A stretch of DNA of 42,715 nucleotides from Actinomycetota bacterium. Lineage in GTDB: Bacteria > Actinomycetota > Actinomycetes > JACCUZ01. Position numbers and translations under genes: made by a program. The notes under the pieces are model-generated. The model was not told the origin of the DNA and ran no database searches. It saw only the letters and a program-made list of their open reading frames with translations. The number at the start of each line of letters is the position of its first letter. Within the stretch, counting starts at the first letter, position 1. Location of the stretch: positions 1 through 42,715 of the forward strand of contig JAVEDI010000068.1 in the NCBI GenBank assembly GCA_030841035.1. The letters are read 5' to 3'. Positions 7,725 through 16,675 of the stretch are shown here, one piece after another.

Positions 7725-9821
7725 TCAGGCGTCGATGCTCTCGCGGTTGACCCGCGAGGCGCCGTCGACGAGAAAGTCGCGCCGGGGGCCCACGTCGTTG
7801 CCCATCAGCAGCTCGAACGCCCGCTCGGCCGCGTCGGCGTCGCCGATGCTGACCTTGCGCAGCATGCGATGACGCGGCTCCATCGTCGTCTCGGCCAGCT
7901 GGTCGGCGTCCATCTCGCCGAGCCCCTTGTAGCGCTGGATCGGCTCCTTGTAGCGCTTGTCGCGCCGCTGCAGCTCGGCCAGCTTCTTGCGCAGCTGCTG
8001 TTCGGTGTAGGTGTAGGCGACCTCGTTCTTCTTCGAGCCGGCGTTGACGACCTCGATACGGTGCAGCGGCGGCACCGCGGCGAACACCCGCCCGTCCTCG
8101 ATCATCGGGCGCATGTAGCGGTAGAAGAGCGTGAGCAACAGGCAGCGGATGTGGGCGCCGTCGACGTCGGCGTCGGCCATCAGGATCACCCGGCCGTAGC
8201 GTGCCGACGACAGGTCGAAGGTGCGTCCTGACCCGGCACCGATCACCTGGATGATCGAGGCGCACTCGGTGTTCTTGAGCATGTCGGCCGCGGACGCCTT
8301 CTGCACGTTCAGGATCTTGCCGCGGATCGGCAGCAGCGCTTGGTACTCGCTGTTGCGCGCCAGCTTGGCGGTGCCGAGCGCAGAGTCGCCCTCGACGATG
8401 AACAGCTCGCTTCGCGCGACGTCGTCGCTGCGGCAGTCGGCCAGCTTGGCCGGCAGCGAGGAGGTCTCGAGCGCGTTCTTGCGGCGCTGCAGCTCCTTGT
8501 GCTGGCGCGCAGCGACCCGGGTGCGGGCGGCCGCCGCGACCTTGTCCAGGATGGCCCTCGCCTGGGTCTTGCCACCGCGCCTGGGGTTGGTCAGTGCCGC
8601 CTTGAGCTCCCGGCTCACCACCGCGGCGACGATGCGCGACGCCGCGGAGGTGCCCAGCACCTCCTTGGTCTGCCCCTCGAACTGCGGCTCCGCGAGCCGC
8701 ACCGTGACGACCGCCGTGAGCCCTTCGAGCGCGTCGTCCTTGATGATGTTGTCCTCGGCGGCCTTCATGACGCGCTGGGACTTGAGGACGTCGTTGAGCG
8801 TGGCGGTGAGCGCGCGGTCGAAGCCCTGGACGTGGGTGCCCCCCTTGGGCGTGGCGATGATGTTGACGAAGGACCGGGCGACGGTGTCGTAGCCCGTGCC
8901 CCAGCGCATCGCCACGTCGACGGTCAGCTCTCGTTCCACCTCGGCCGGCGTCATGTGGCCCAGGTCGTCGAGCACCGGCACGGTCTCCGTGAAGCTGCCG
9001 GTGCCCTGCAGGCGCAGCACGTCGCTGATGGCCTGGTCGGGGGCAAGGAACTCGCAGAACTCGCTGATGCCGCCGTCGAAGCGGAACACCTCCTCGGCGA
9101 CCTCGGCGGAACGGGCGTCGCGGACGGCAATGGTCAGACCCGGCACGAGGAACGCCGTCTGCCGCGCCCGGTTGTGCAGCTCGTCCAGCGACAGCGTGGC
9201 GTCCTTGGAGAAGATCTGCCGGTCGGCCCAGTAGCGGACGCGGGTGCCGGTGCGCTTCTTGGTCACCCTGCCGGCGACGCGCATCCCTGACTTCTCGGTG
9301 AAGGCGCCGTCGGCCGCACCGTCGCGGAACTCTCCGGGCGCGCCCCGCCGAAAGCTGATGGCGTGGGTCTTGCCGTCGCGGTCGACCTCGACGTCGAGGC
9401 GGGCCGAGAGCGCGTTGACGACCGACGCTCCCACCCCGTGCAGGCCGCCGGTGGCCGCGTAGGAGCCGCCGCCGAACTTGCCGCCCGCGTGCAGCCGGGT
9501 CATGACCACCTCGACCCCGGCCAGCCCGGTGCGCGGCTCCACGTCGACGGGGATGCCGCGCCCGTCGTCGCGCACCTCGACCGAGCCGTCGCCGTGCAGC
9601 TGCACCTCGATGCGCGTGCAGTGGCCCCCCAGCGCCTCGTCGACGGCGTTGTCGATGATCTCCCACAGGCAGTGCATCAGCCCGCGGGAGTCGGTGGAGC
9701 CGATGTACATGCCCGGTCGCTTGCGGACGGCCTCGAGCCCCTCGAGGACCAGCAGGTGACGAGCGGAGTAGGCGTCGGGTTCGAACTCGCCGTCGCTACG
9801 GGCGTGCAGGGTCTGGGTCAC
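7725..9821 (-). CDS. parE: DNA topoisomerase IV subunit B (GyrB/ParE family)
   Basis: 698-aa ATPase subunit pairing with ParC. Seen: a GHKL ATPase domain with EIIDNAVDEALGG (Asn58 binds Mg-ATP), VRDDGRGIPV and the GGLHGVGASVVNAL lid; a transducer domain; and a TOPRIM domain with FIVEGDSA, LPIRGKILNV and LMADADVDGAHI. The C-terminus has the conserved QRYKGLGEMDADQL. The length and the short TOPRIM insert KKNEVAYTYTEQQL fit the actinobacterial ParE-like group. The start is GTG 9821; the ribosome binding site is weak. It is divergent from the DUF7455 gene across 366 bp and two genes away from the principal sigma gene, a neighbourhood also seen in Streptomyces. Confidence 0.93.
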   Translation of the reverse strand: MTQTLHARSDGEFEPDAYSARHLLVLEGLEAVRKRPGMYIGSTDSRGLMHCLWEIIDNAVDEALGGHCTRIEVQLHGDGSVEVRDDGRGIPVDVEPRTGLAGVEVVMTRLHAGGKFGGGSYAATGGLHGVGASVVNALSARLDVEVDRDGKTHAISFRRGAPGEFRDGAADGAFTEKSGMRVAGRVTKKRTGTRVRYWADRQIFSKDATLSLDELHNRARQTAFLVPGLTIAVRDARSAEVAEEVFRFDGGISEFCEFLAPDQAISDVLRLQGTGSFTETVPVLDDLGHMTPAEVERELTVDVAMRWGTGYDTVARSFVNIIATPKGGTHVQGFDRALTATLNDVLKSQRVMKAAEDNIIKDDALEGLTAVVTVRLAEPQFEGQTKEVLGTSAASRIVAAVVSRELKAALTNPRRGGKTQARAILDKVAAAARTRVAARQHKELQRRKNALETSSLPAKLADCRSDDVARSELFIVEGDSALGTAKLARNSEYQALLPIRGKILNVQKASAADMLKNTECASIIQVIGAGSGRTFDLSSARYGRVILMADADVDGAHIRCLLLTLFYRYMRPMIEDGRVFAAVPPLHRIEVVNAGSKKNEVAYTYTEQQLRKKLAELQRRDKRYKEPIQRYKGLGEMDADQLAETTMEPRHRMLRKVSIGDADAAERAFELLMGNDVGPRRDFLVDGASRVNRESIDA

Positions 9822-10187
9822 TCGAGGGGGCTCCGGGGCGTCTGGGGGCGTGGGCGGTAGGTCGATTCCAGGCTACCGGCGAGGGCCGACACGGGCCCCG
9901 GCACCGCGCCGGGTCGGGTGATCCGGTGCCGGAGCGCAGCCAGGCGGCTGCGCAGCGCTTCGGAGCGGGCGCCGAACGGGTGTTTCGACACGCCGACACC
10001 GCTCCGTGACCCTCAGGAGGTTCGGGGGTGCGGTGAAATGGGCAACGTTGGCTATCCAGGCGCCGCTCGGATGTTCCGAAGAAACTACGCGGAGAGCGAA
10101 TCCGACCGATGGGCGGATGGGGAACGAACGACAGATGGTTGACTGTTCATATCAGTACCACCCGAACCACCGAGAAGAGAGGGCGAC
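9822..10187. other. 366-bp divergent intergenic region, parE / DUF7455 gene
   Basis: This gap must hold promoters for parE (minus) and the DUF7455 gene (plus). The stretch 10020-10187 is noticeably more A/T-rich than its surroundings. It contains TTGACT (10139-10144) and CATATC nearby, but no -10/-35 pair with good spacing. Short ORFs here (9918-10142, 10006-10191) have no coding character. I see no repeat or RNA element. Confidence 0.5.
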
Positions 10188-10418
10188 GTGACTTCTGCTC
10201 TTGCCTCGCACCCTCCGTTGACCGCTGCCGACCGATGCGACCGTTGCGGGGCCCAGGCCTACATCCGCGTCACCATGCCCTCGGGCGGTGAGCTGCTGTT
10301 CTGCGCCCACCACGGGCGCGCGCACGAGGCCAAGCTGCGCGAGGTGTCGACGGCCTACCAGGACCAGAGCGAGCTGCTCAGCGCATCGCCGAGCACTGCA
10401 GCCGAGTCCGAACGATGA
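10188..10418 (+). CDS. DUF7455 small zinc-ribbon-like protein
   Basis: 76 aa. The core LTAADRCDRCGAQAYIRVTM then ELLFCAHHGRAHEAKL carries two metal-ligand pairs, Cys17/Cys20 and Cys39/His42, expected to bind one zinc. This pattern is typical of an actinobacterial family annotated DUF7455 that is common close to the principal sigma gene. Function is unknown; a regulatory or RNA/protein-binding role would be a guess. The start is GTG 10188 behind a purine-rich AGAGAGGG. A perfect 16-bp hairpin 48 bp downstream ends the unit. Confidence 0.85.
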   Translation: MTSALASHPPLTAADRCDRCGAQAYIRVTMPSGGELLFCAHHGRAHEAKLREVSTAYQDQSELLSASPSTAAESER

Positions 10419-10466
10419 TCGAGACCCGCCAGGGCCGCACCACATAGCGAACGAGACCCAGCGTCA

Positions 10467-10500
10467 CCGAGGGCCCCGACCGGTCGGTCGGGGCCCTCGG
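10467..10500 (+). terminator. Perfect 16-bp stem terminator after DUF7455 gene
   Basis: CCGAGGGCCCCGACCG (10467-10482) pairs perfectly with 10485-10500 around a 2-nt loop (effectively about 4 nt once the end pair opens). No T-run follows, which is usual for actinobacterial intrinsic terminators. The next gene's start codons lie within 2-20 bases of it. Confidence 0.8.
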
Positions 10501-10519
10501 CGTGTCCGAGGATGTGACG

Positions 10520-11416
10520 GTGGCCACCGACGTCGAGGAACTGACCGATCCGCTCTACGACCTCCCGCCGGGGCAGTTCGTCGCCGCCCGAGACGCGGCG
10601 GCCAGGCAGGCCCGGGCAGCCGGCGACCGCGACGCCGCCGCGGCGATCGCGGCGCTGCGCCGACCGACCGTCGTGGCCTGGCTGGCCAACCTGCTGGCCC
10701 GGCAGCGGCCGCAGGAGATGACCCGGTTCCTCGAGCTCGGTGAGGCCCTGCGCGAGGCCACCGCGACCCTGCGCGGGCCGGCGCTGCGCGAGCTGTCGCG
10801 TCAGCGTCAGCAGCTCGTGGCCGCGATGGTCCGCGACGCACGGCGCATCAGCGCTGACCGCGGGCCAAGGGTGACCGACGACGTCTCCCGCGGGCTCGAG
10901 CAGACCATGCTGGCGGCGCTGGCCGACCCCGACGCCGCCGAGCAGCTGCGTGCGGGCCGGCTCTCTGCAGGGCTGGAGCACCACGGTTTCGGCGGGCCCT
11001 CGACCGGCGCGGGCCCCAGCAAGCAGCCCGCGGCCGAGTCTCCGGGGACCGGCCGCCGCCGCTCGGGCGGGAAGCCGGCCGACCTGGCGGCCGAGGACGA
11101 GCAGGCAGCGCGCCGCCGCGAGGCCGCGCGGGCCGACCTGCAGCGGCAGGTCGGCGAGGCCTGGACCGCTGCCCGGCGTGCGGCCGAGCGGCGCGACGAG
11201 GCCACGACGGCAGCCGCCCGAGCCCGGGCGGCGAGCCGCGACGCTCAGCGCCGGGTCCGTGACCTGGCGGCGGAGCTGGAGGTGGCTCGCACCGGCCTGG
11301 AGGAGGCTGAGGACGCCGAACGCCGGGCACGCGACGAGCGGGAGCGCGCCGAGACCGAGGCCGAGGGGACCCGCCGGGCCGTCACCGAGCTGCAGACCCG
11401 CCTCGACGGCCTGTGA
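10520..11416 (+). CDS. Actinobacterial hypothetical protein with C-terminal coiled coil
   Basis: 298 aa from GTG 10520, chosen because GAGGA (10508-10512) lies 7 nt upstream; in-frame GTGs at 10502 and 10514 are alternatives. The N-terminal half is helical, with the recognisable segment LRRPTVVAWLANLLAR (about residues 46-61). A Gly/Ser/Pro-rich linker follows at about 155-185. The C-terminal 110 residues are almost entirely Ala/Arg/Glu heptads, that is a long coiled coil. No enzyme motif, signal peptide or membrane helix. Similar proteins of unknown role occur in many actinomycetes. It converges on rpoD across a 32-bp gap containing a hairpin. Confidence 0.8.
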   Translation: MATDVEELTDPLYDLPPGQFVAARDAAARQARAAGDRDAAAAIAALRRPTVVAWLANLLARQRPQEMTRFLELGEALREATATLRGPALRELSRQRQQLVAAMVRDARRISADRGPRVTDDVSRGLEQTMLAALADPDAAEQLRAGRLSAGLEHHGFGGPSTGAGPSKQPAAESPGTGRRRSGGKPADLAAEDEQAARRREAARADLQRQVGEAWTAARRAAERRDEATTAAARARAASRDAQRRVRDLAAELEVARTGLEEAEDAERRARDERERAETEAEGTRRAVTELQTRLDGL

Positions 11417-11435
11417 GGCGGGTCGGCAGCCCGCC
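11417..11435. terminator. Short hairpin between convergent genes
   Basis: GGCGGG (11417-11422) pairs with CCCGCC (11430-11435) around a 7-nt loop, immediately after the stop of the coiled-coil gene and just before the end of the convergent sigma gene. It could serve both directions. Confidence 0.5.
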
Positions 11436-11448
11436 GGTCTCGAGCTGG

Positions 11449-12996
11449 TCAGTCGAGGTAGTCGCGCAGGACCTGTGAGCGTGAGGGGTGACGCAGCTTG
11501 GACATCGTCTTGGACTCGATCTGACGGATCCGCTCGCGCGTCACGCCGTAGACCTTGCCGATCTCGTCGAGCGTCTTGGGCTGCCCGTCGGTCAGGCCGA
11601 AGCGCATCGAGACCACGCCCGCCTCGCGCTCCGAGAGCGTGTCGAGGACTGAGTGCAGCTGCTCCTGCAGCAGCGTGAACGACACGGCGTCGGCCGGCAC
11701 GACCGCCTCGGAGTCCTCGATGAGGTCCCCGAACTCGCTGTCGCCGTCCTCGCCGAGCGGGGTGTGCAGCGAGATGGGCTCGCGCCCGTACTTCTGCACC
11801 TCGACGACCTTCTCCGGGGTCATGTCGAGCTCCTTGGCGAGCTCCTCCGGAGTGGGCTCCCGGCCCAGGTCCTGCAGCATCTGGCGCTGCACCCGGGCCA
11901 GCTTGTTGATGACCTCGACCATGTGGACCGGGATGCGGATGGTCCGGGCCTGGTCGGCCATGGCGCGCGTGATCGCCTGCCGGATCCACCACGTGGCGTA
12001 CGTCGAGAACTTGTAGCCCTTGGTGTAGTCGAACTTCTCGACCGCCCGGATCAGGCCGAGGTTGCCCTCCTGGATGAGGTCGAGGAAGAGCATGCCGCGA
12101 CCGGTGTAGCGCTTGGCCAGCGACACGACAAGGCGCAGGTTGGCCTCGAGCAGGTGGTTCTTGGCGCGCCGGCCGTCCACCGCGATCCAGTCGAGCTCCT
12201 TCTTCAGCTTCGTGGCGAACTTCTCGCCCGAGGCGAGCTTCTCCTCGGCGAACAGCCCGGCCTCGATGCGCTTGGCGAGCTCGACCTCCTGCTCGGCGTT
12301 GAGCAGTGCGACCTTGCCGATCTGCTTGAGGTAGTCCTTGACGGGGTCAGCCGTGGCCCCGGCGGTCGCCACCTGCTGGGCGGGGGAGTCCTCCTCGTCG
12401 TCGTCGGCGATGACGAACTCCTCGCCCTCCTCGACCTCGGCGGGCTCCACGGGCTCGACGGGTTCGGCCGCCCCGTCGACCGGGACCTCGAGGGCGGGCT
12501 TGTCCTGCTGCGCGACCGTCTCGCTACCGTCCTCGGCCGCGTCCGACCGCTTGGCCGCAGGCTTCTTGCCCGCCGGCTTCCGGGGCGCCTTCGCGGCAGC
12601 GCCCTTGCCCGCCGCAGCGCCCGAGGTCGTCCCGTCCTCGGCCGAGGGCACCACGGTCACGGCGGCCTTCTTCGCCGCGGCCTTCTTGGCGGCGGGTCGG
12701 GCTGTGTCGGTGACCTGCTTGGTGGTCGCCCGCTTGGCGGCCGCGGTGGCCGCCACTGCCGCGGTCCGCCGGCGCGGCTCCTCCTGGGTGCTGTCGGCCT
12801 CGACCATGACGCTTACGCCCTCCTCGCTGAGGCTGCGCAGGACCGCCTTCATGCGAGCCAACGGGACGCCGGCGTCCTCGAAGGCGGTGCGGATGTCACC
12901 TGAGGTGAGGTAACCGCGGGTCTTGCCCTGCGTCAACAGGCCATGCAGCTGAGGGTGGGAGAACTCCGGGGGGAGCGGGCGAACCGTGTCTGACAC
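11449..12996 (-). CDS. rpoD: Principal RNA polymerase sigma factor (HrdB/SigA)
   Basis: 515-aa group 1 sigma-70 factor. Seen: an N-terminal region 1.1-like helical domain, then a Lys/Ala/Pro-rich and acidic linker (about residues 70-210) typical of actinobacteria. Region 1.2 is [16 protein letters not shown], and region 2 includes [35 protein letters not shown] and [17 protein letters not shown]. Region 3 is present, and the region 4.2 helix-turn-helix reads [20 protein letters not shown]. The start is GTG 12996 (VSDTV) with GAGAGG 6 nt upstream; the longer in-frame reading from 13089 has a Cys-rich, unlikely N-terminus. The promoter must lie in 12997-13139; I could not fix its boxes. Confidence 0.96.
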   Translation of the reverse strand: MSDTVRPLPPEFSHPQLHGLLTQGKTRGYLTSGDIRTAFEDAGVPLARMKAVLRSLSEEGVSVMVEADSTQEEPRRRTAAVAATAAAKRATTKQVTDTARPAAKKAAAKKAAVTVVPSAEDGTTSGAAAGKGAAAKAPRKPAGKKPAAKRSDAAEDGSETVAQQDKPALEVPVDGAAEPVEPVEPAEVEEGEEFVIADDDEEDSPAQQVATAGATADPVKDYLKQIGKVALLNAEQEVELAKRIEAGLFAEEKLASGEKFATKLKKELDWIAVDGRRAKNHLLEANLRLVVSLAKRYTGRGMLFLDLIQEGNLGLIRAVEKFDYTKGYKFSTYATWWIRQAITRAMADQARTIRIPVHMVEVINKLARVQRQMLQDLGREPTPEELAKELDMTPEKVVEVQKYGREPISLHTPLGEDGDSEFGDLIEDSEAVVPADAVSFTLLQEQLHSVLDTLSEREAGVVSMRFGLTDGQPKTLDEIGKVYGVTRERIRQIESKTMSKLRHPSRSQVLRDYLD

Positions 12997-13139
12997 GTAC
13001 AACCTCTCGGCAGGCGCCGGGCGCGCTCGACCCAACGCTGGCGTCGTTCTGGGATTGGGGGCGGCGAATGCCGCGCAGCAACACGTCATTGTGACACGTC
13101 CGCTAGAGGGACGCTGACACCCACGCGTGCCCGGCGGCC

Positions 13140-14615
13140 TCAGGCGGTGAAGCGGACCGCGAGCAGAGTGGCGTCGTCGCGACCCTGCGTGTACTCCAGC
13201 ATCGTGGCGGCGACCCGCTCCACGAGCTGGGTCAGGCCGGCCTGCGTCGAGCCGACGACGTCCACCAGCTGGGCCAGGCCGTCGTCCAGGTCGTACCCTC
13301 GGCGTTCCACGACCCCGTCGGTGACGCCGAGCAGCAGGTCACCGGGCCCCAGCTCGAGGGTGCGCTGATGGCGCACCTCGGGCCAGCCGAGGGGGGTCGA
13401 TCCCGATCCGGCGTCGACCAGCTCCGGATCCTGCCCCGCTCGCACCAGCACGAGCGGCAGATGGCCCGCGGCGGCCACGGCCGCCCGCCGCGTCCTCGGG
13501 TCGATGAGCAGGTACACCAGCGTCGCTATCTGGTCCACGTCCTCGGTCGCGGTGAACACCCGGTCGAGCCCCGTGAGCACCGACTCCGGCAGCGGGTCGA
13601 GCAGCGCCAGGGCACGCAGCGCGGCCCGCAGCCGCCCCATGCCGGCCGCGGCGACCACCCCCTTGCCCATGACGTCACCGACGACGAGCACCAGGCGACC
13701 GTCGGGCACGGAGAACGCGTCGTACCAGTCACCGCCAACCTCCGCGTCGGCCGCGCCGGGCACGAAGCGCGCCGCCAGCTCCACGCCCGGTGCGTCGGGC
13801 AGGCGGTCGGGCAGCAGGCTGCGCTGCAGGGCGGCGGCCGTGGCCCGCTCCCGCTCGTAGAGCCGGGCCCGCTCGAGCGCGATCGCGCACTGCCCGGCGA
13901 GCGCACCGAGGAATGCGTCGTTCTGCGAGCCTCCCTCGCCGGCGCCCTGGGGCAGCGCCAGACGCAGGGTGCCGATGCGCCCGGCGGACACGATCAGCGG
14001 CAGGTCCACCTGGTGCGACCCGGCCGGCGGTGGGACCCGCACGTCCGAGTCCTCGAGGTAGATCTCGGTGCGCGACGCGTGCCCGGCCGCCCGCCCGAGG
14101 TCGAGCATCACGCGACGTACGTCGTCGACGGTGAGGGCCCCTGCGAGCGCGGCCGTCGCCTGCTGGAGCCGTACTGTTCGCTGGTTGCTGCGTCGCAGCG
14201 CCTCCTCGGCGCGGCGGCGGTCGGTCACGTCGGACACCAGGACGGCGACGCCGAGCACCGCGCCGTCCTCGGCCCGGGCGGGGAACCACTGCGACTGGTA
14301 GTGGCGCAGCTCCCCGGTGAGCGGCGAGAGGGCGGTGAAGTCGTCGTCGGCGAGGGCGGCGCCCGAGCGCAGCACCTCGTTGAGCCGGTCCTCGATCGCT
14401 GCGCCCAGCGGGTCGGGCAGGAGCTCGCTCGGCCGACGGCCCAGGTGCGCCTCCATGGGCAGCGCGTTGATGTCGGCGAGCATCCGGTTGATGCGCTGGT
14501 AGCGCAGGTCGTTGTCGTAGAAGGCGAACGCCACGGGTGCCTCGAGCACCAGCGTCTCGAGCAGCGCGCTGTCGGAGGAGGCCAGCCGTTCCCAGCCCTT
14601 GCGATCAGGCGTCAC
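13140..14615 (-). CDS. PAS-GAF-PP2C (SpoIIE/RsbU-type) serine phosphatase
   Basis: 491-aa soluble sensor phosphatase. Domains in order: PAS (about residues 20-135, ending in the PAC-like [17 protein letters not shown]), a GAF-like domain (about 150-265), and a SpoIIE-type PP2C domain (about 270-490). The last has [17 protein letters not shown] and [10 protein letters not shown], which supply the metal-binding Asp residues. Such enzymes dephosphorylate anti-sigma-factor antagonists in partner-switching pathways. No STAS or anti-sigma kinase gene is in the window, so the target is unknown. The start is GTG 14615 with GGAGGG 8 nt upstream. It follows rpoD's promoter region on the same strand but faces its own upstream gap of about 190 bp. 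Confidence 0.9.
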   Translation of the reverse strand: MTPDRKGWERLASSDSALLETLVLEAPVAFAFYDNDLRYQRINRMLADINALPMEAHLGRRPSELLPDPLGAAIEDRLNEVLRSGAALADDDFTALSPLTGELRHYQSQWFPARAEDGAVLGVAVLVSDVTDRRRAEEALRRSNQRTVRLQQATAALAGALTVDDVRRVMLDLGRAAGHASRTEIYLEDSDVRVPPPAGSHQVDLPLIVSAGRIGTLRLALPQGAGEGGSQNDAFLGALAGQCAIALERARLYERERATAAALQRSLLPDRLPDAPGVELAARFVPGAADAEVGGDWYDAFSVPDGRLVLVVGDVMGKGVVAAAGMGRLRAALRALALLDPLPESVLTGLDRVFTATEDVDQIATLVYLLIDPRTRRAAVAAAGHLPLVLVRAGQDPELVDAGSGSTPLGWPEVRHQRTLELGPGDLLLGVTDGVVERRGYDLDDGLAQLVDVVGSTQAGLTQLVERVAATMLEYTQGRDDATLLAVRFTA

Positions 14616-14804
14616 AGACAGAGCCCTCCGCCCGGTCGCTCACACGCCTCCCCGCCTTCCATCGTCCTGAGCCGAGGCTAACCCCCTACACGCTCCGCCG
14701 TGGCAGAATCACGCACCGTCAGCGCGTCCTGCGGGGCAGCGCGAAGGGTCGCGATCGAGCAGCGTGTCGGCGGAAGCGTCGCCGGTCAGCGAGAGCGCCA
14801 CGGC

Positions 14805-15206
14805 CTACCCCTGCGCCTTGACGGCCAGCACGGGACACGGCGCCTCGAGCAGGATCCGTTGCGCGTTGCTGCCGAGGATCAGTTTGCCGACCGGCGTCCG
14901 GCGGCGCAGCCCGATGACGATGAAATCCGCTGCGACCTCCTCGGCCACCGCGATGAGGTCGTCCGCCGGCTCGAGACCGCGCACCAGCTGGCGGACCTCG
15001 TTCTCGATGCCTGCCTCGTCCAGCTCGGCGCGTACCTCGGCGAGCTCGCGCTCGTGGCGGAGCGCGTCCTCGTCGTCGAGCTCGCGGCCACCGCGGTTGG
15101 AGTTGATCACAATCAGCCTGGTAGCGCGCAGCCGGGCCTCCTCGGCCCCCCTGCGCAGCGCCGCACGGCCTTCGGGACTCGGTACGTAACCGACCACGAT
15201 CGCCAT
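14805..15206 (-). CDS. Universal stress protein (UspA family)
   Basis: 133 aa, one Usp domain. It begins MAIVVGYVPSPEGRAAL and ends with the nucleotide-binding loop VIGLRRRTPVGKLILGSNAQ, fitting the G-2X-G-9X-G(S/T) rule of ATP-binding UspA proteins, then the closing strand CPVLAVKA. The start is ATG 15206 with GAGGAGG ending about 6 nt upstream. A much longer in-frame reading extends antisense over the next gene and is an artefact. The stop is TAG. It is divergent from the hydrolase at 15348. A cytoplasmic stress role is family knowledge; the specific signal is unknown. Confidence 0.9.
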   Translation of the reverse strand: MAIVVGYVPSPEGRAALRRGAEEARLRATRLIVINSNRGGRELDDEDALRHERELAEVRAELDEAGIENEVRQLVRGLEPADDLIAVAEEVAADFIVIGLRRRTPVGKLILGSNAQRILLEAPCPVLAVKAQG

Positions 15207-15255
15207 GACACCCTCCTCGGGGCTGCATCTCGATGCGCCGTCCGGGCCAGGGGGG

Positions 15256-15261
15256 ACGCTA
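15256..15261 (-). promoter_or_regulatory. Possible -10 box for the universal stress gene
   Basis: On the minus strand this reads TAGCGT, a common actinobacterial -10 form. It would give a leader of about 40 nt carrying the GAGGAGG site. No convincing -35 accompanies it. Confidence 0.3.
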
Positions 15262-15335
15262 CCCGAACCGAAGAGCCGCGATCGCCGGGTGTGGGCAGGT
15301 GCCGGCCTGGCAGCGCGGTCACGGCGGGGGCGGGC

Positions 15336-15341
15336 TACGGT
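15336..15341 (+). promoter_or_regulatory. -10 box of a probable leaderless promoter
   Basis: TACGGT followed by 6 nt and then ATG 15348. In actinobacteria a TANNNT hexamer at this distance places the transcription start on the start codon. No ribosome binding site precedes the gene, which agrees. Confidence 0.5.
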
Positions 15342-15347
15342 CGGCCG

Positions 15348-16625
15348 ATGCGGTTTGCGACCTCCCGGCTCCCCGGTCTGCTGGTCACCGAGCACGAGGT
15401 GGTCGTGCCGCTGGACCACGACGATCCCTCCGGGGAGCACCTGTCCGTGTTCGCCCGCGAGCTCGTCGCGCCACGCAAGCGCGACCAGGACCTGCCGTGG
15501 CTGGTGTTCCTGCAGGGCGGCCCGGGGGTGCCCGCGCCGCGGCCGACCAGCCGCGCGGGATGGCTCGGCCGCGCGCTGCTCGACCACCGCGTCCTGCTCA
15601 TCGACCAGCGGGGCACCGGCCGGTCGGCGCCGGTGACGCGTCAGACCCTGGCACACCGCGACGACGCCGAGCAGCAGGCGGCCTACCTGCGCCACTTCCG
15701 GGCCGATGCGATCGTGCGGGACGCCGAGGTCCTGCGCCACGAGGTGGCGGGAGGTCGGGAGTGGACCCTGCTGGGCCAGAGCTTCGGCGGTTTCGCGGCG
15801 CTGACCTATCTGTCGTTCGCGCCCGACGCCCTCTCCGACGTGGTGATCACGGGCGGCCTGCCGCCGCTGGATCGCGGGCCCGAGGACGTCTACCGTGCGA
15901 CCTACGCGCGGGTGGCCGACCGCTACCGGCGGTTCGTCGAGCGCTATCCGGAGGACACGGCGAGGCTGGACGCCGTGGCCGACCACCTGGCCACCACCGA
16001 CGTACGGCTGCCCTCGGGTGACCCGCTCACCGTGGCGCGGTTGCAGTCGCTGGGCACCGTGCTGGGGCACAGCGACGGGCTCGAGACGATGCACTACCTG
16101 CTGGAGCGGGCCTGGGCCGGCGACGAGCTCTCCGACGCCTTCCTGTCCCAGGTCGAGTCGCGCACGTCGTTCGTCGACCGGCCGCTCTACGCGCTGCTGC
16201 ACGAGGCGATCTACTGCTCCGGGCCCGGCATCGCGTCGCGGTGGGCGGCCCAGCGCGTGCGCGACGAGCTGCCGGCCTTCTCCCCCGACGCCCGGCCGCT
16301 GCTCCCGACCGGGGAGATGATCTATCCCTGGACGGTCGAGCAGGACCGTGCGCTGGCGCCGCTGGCTGAGGCGGCGCAGCTGCTCGCCGAGGTCGACGAC
16401 TGGCCGGCGCTCTACGACGTCGACCAGCTGGCGCGCAACACGGTGCCGGTCGCCGCCGCGATCTACCACGACGACATGTATGTCGAGTACGCCTACTCCC
16501 TCGAGACCGCGCAGCGGCTGGGGACCTGCCGTTGGTGGGTGACCAGCGAGTACGTCCACGACGGCCTGCGCAGCGATGCGCGGGTGCTCGACCGGCTGCT
16601 GGACATGGCCGCCGGCGAGGCGTGA
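15348..16625 (+). CDS. Proline iminopeptidase-like alpha/beta hydrolase (S33)
   Basis: 425-aa cytoplasmic alpha/beta-hydrolase. Seen: an oxyanion-hole segment FLQGGPGVPAPRPT (about residues 54-67), IDQRGTGRS (about 85-93), and the nucleophile elbow LLGQSFGGFAAL with the catalytic Ser of GQSFGG. The late strand AAIYHDDMYVEYAYS probably supplies the Asp, and WVTSEYVHDGLR the His. A large helical cap lies between. The length and motifs match prolyl aminopeptidases of peptidase family S33, which release N-terminal proline; related esterases look similar, so the substrate is not certain. It starts at ATG 15348, apparently leaderless. Confidence 0.88.
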   Translation: MRFATSRLPGLLVTEHEVVVPLDHDDPSGEHLSVFARELVAPRKRDQDLPWLVFLQGGPGVPAPRPTSRAGWLGRALLDHRVLLIDQRGTGRSAPVTRQTLAHRDDAEQQAAYLRHFRADAIVRDAEVLRHEVAGGREWTLLGQSFGGFAALTYLSFAPDALSDVVITGGLPPLDRGPEDVYRATYARVADRYRRFVERYPEDTARLDAVADHLATTDVRLPSGDPLTVARLQSLGTVLGHSDGLETMHYLLERAWAGDELSDAFLSQVESRTSFVDRPLYALLHEAIYCSGPGIASRWAAQRVRDELPAFSPDARPLLPTGEMIYPWTVEQDRALAPLAEAAQLLAEVDDWPALYDVDQLARNTVPVAAAIYHDDMYVEYAYSLETAQRLGTCRWWVTSEYVHDGLRSDARVLDRLLDMAAGEA

Positions 16626-16662
16626 TCGATGGGTGCGCTGGCGACGGCCCCGGTGGCCCTGA

Positions 16663-16668
16663 CAGTCT
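16663..16668 (+). promoter_or_regulatory. Possible -10 box of a leaderless promoter for the Nudix-NYN gene
   Basis: CAGTCT is followed by 7 nt and then GTG 16676, and no ribosome binding site is visible. The hexamer matches only the A and final T of TANNNT. Confidence 0.35.
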
Positions 16669-16675
16669 CGATCCC

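Noticed and set aside
7105-9666. 853-aa frame overlapping parE on the same strand
   Set aside because: Out-of-frame, Arg/Ala-rich translation of parE and its neighbour; no motif.
10121-10147. ECF-type promoter (GGAAC ... GTT) upstream of the DUF7455 gene
   Set aside because: The spacing is 19 bp instead of about 16, and GTT lacks the usual preceding C.
12997-13139. Promoter boxes for rpoD
   Set aside because: CACAAT and TGTCAG elements are present on the minus strand but with a 20-bp spacer; too poor to report as a promoter.
14805-16559. 584-aa fusion of the universal stress protein with a long N-terminal extension
   Set aside because: The extension is antisense to the S33 hydrolase; ATG 15206 with a strong ribosome binding site gives a normal-length protein.
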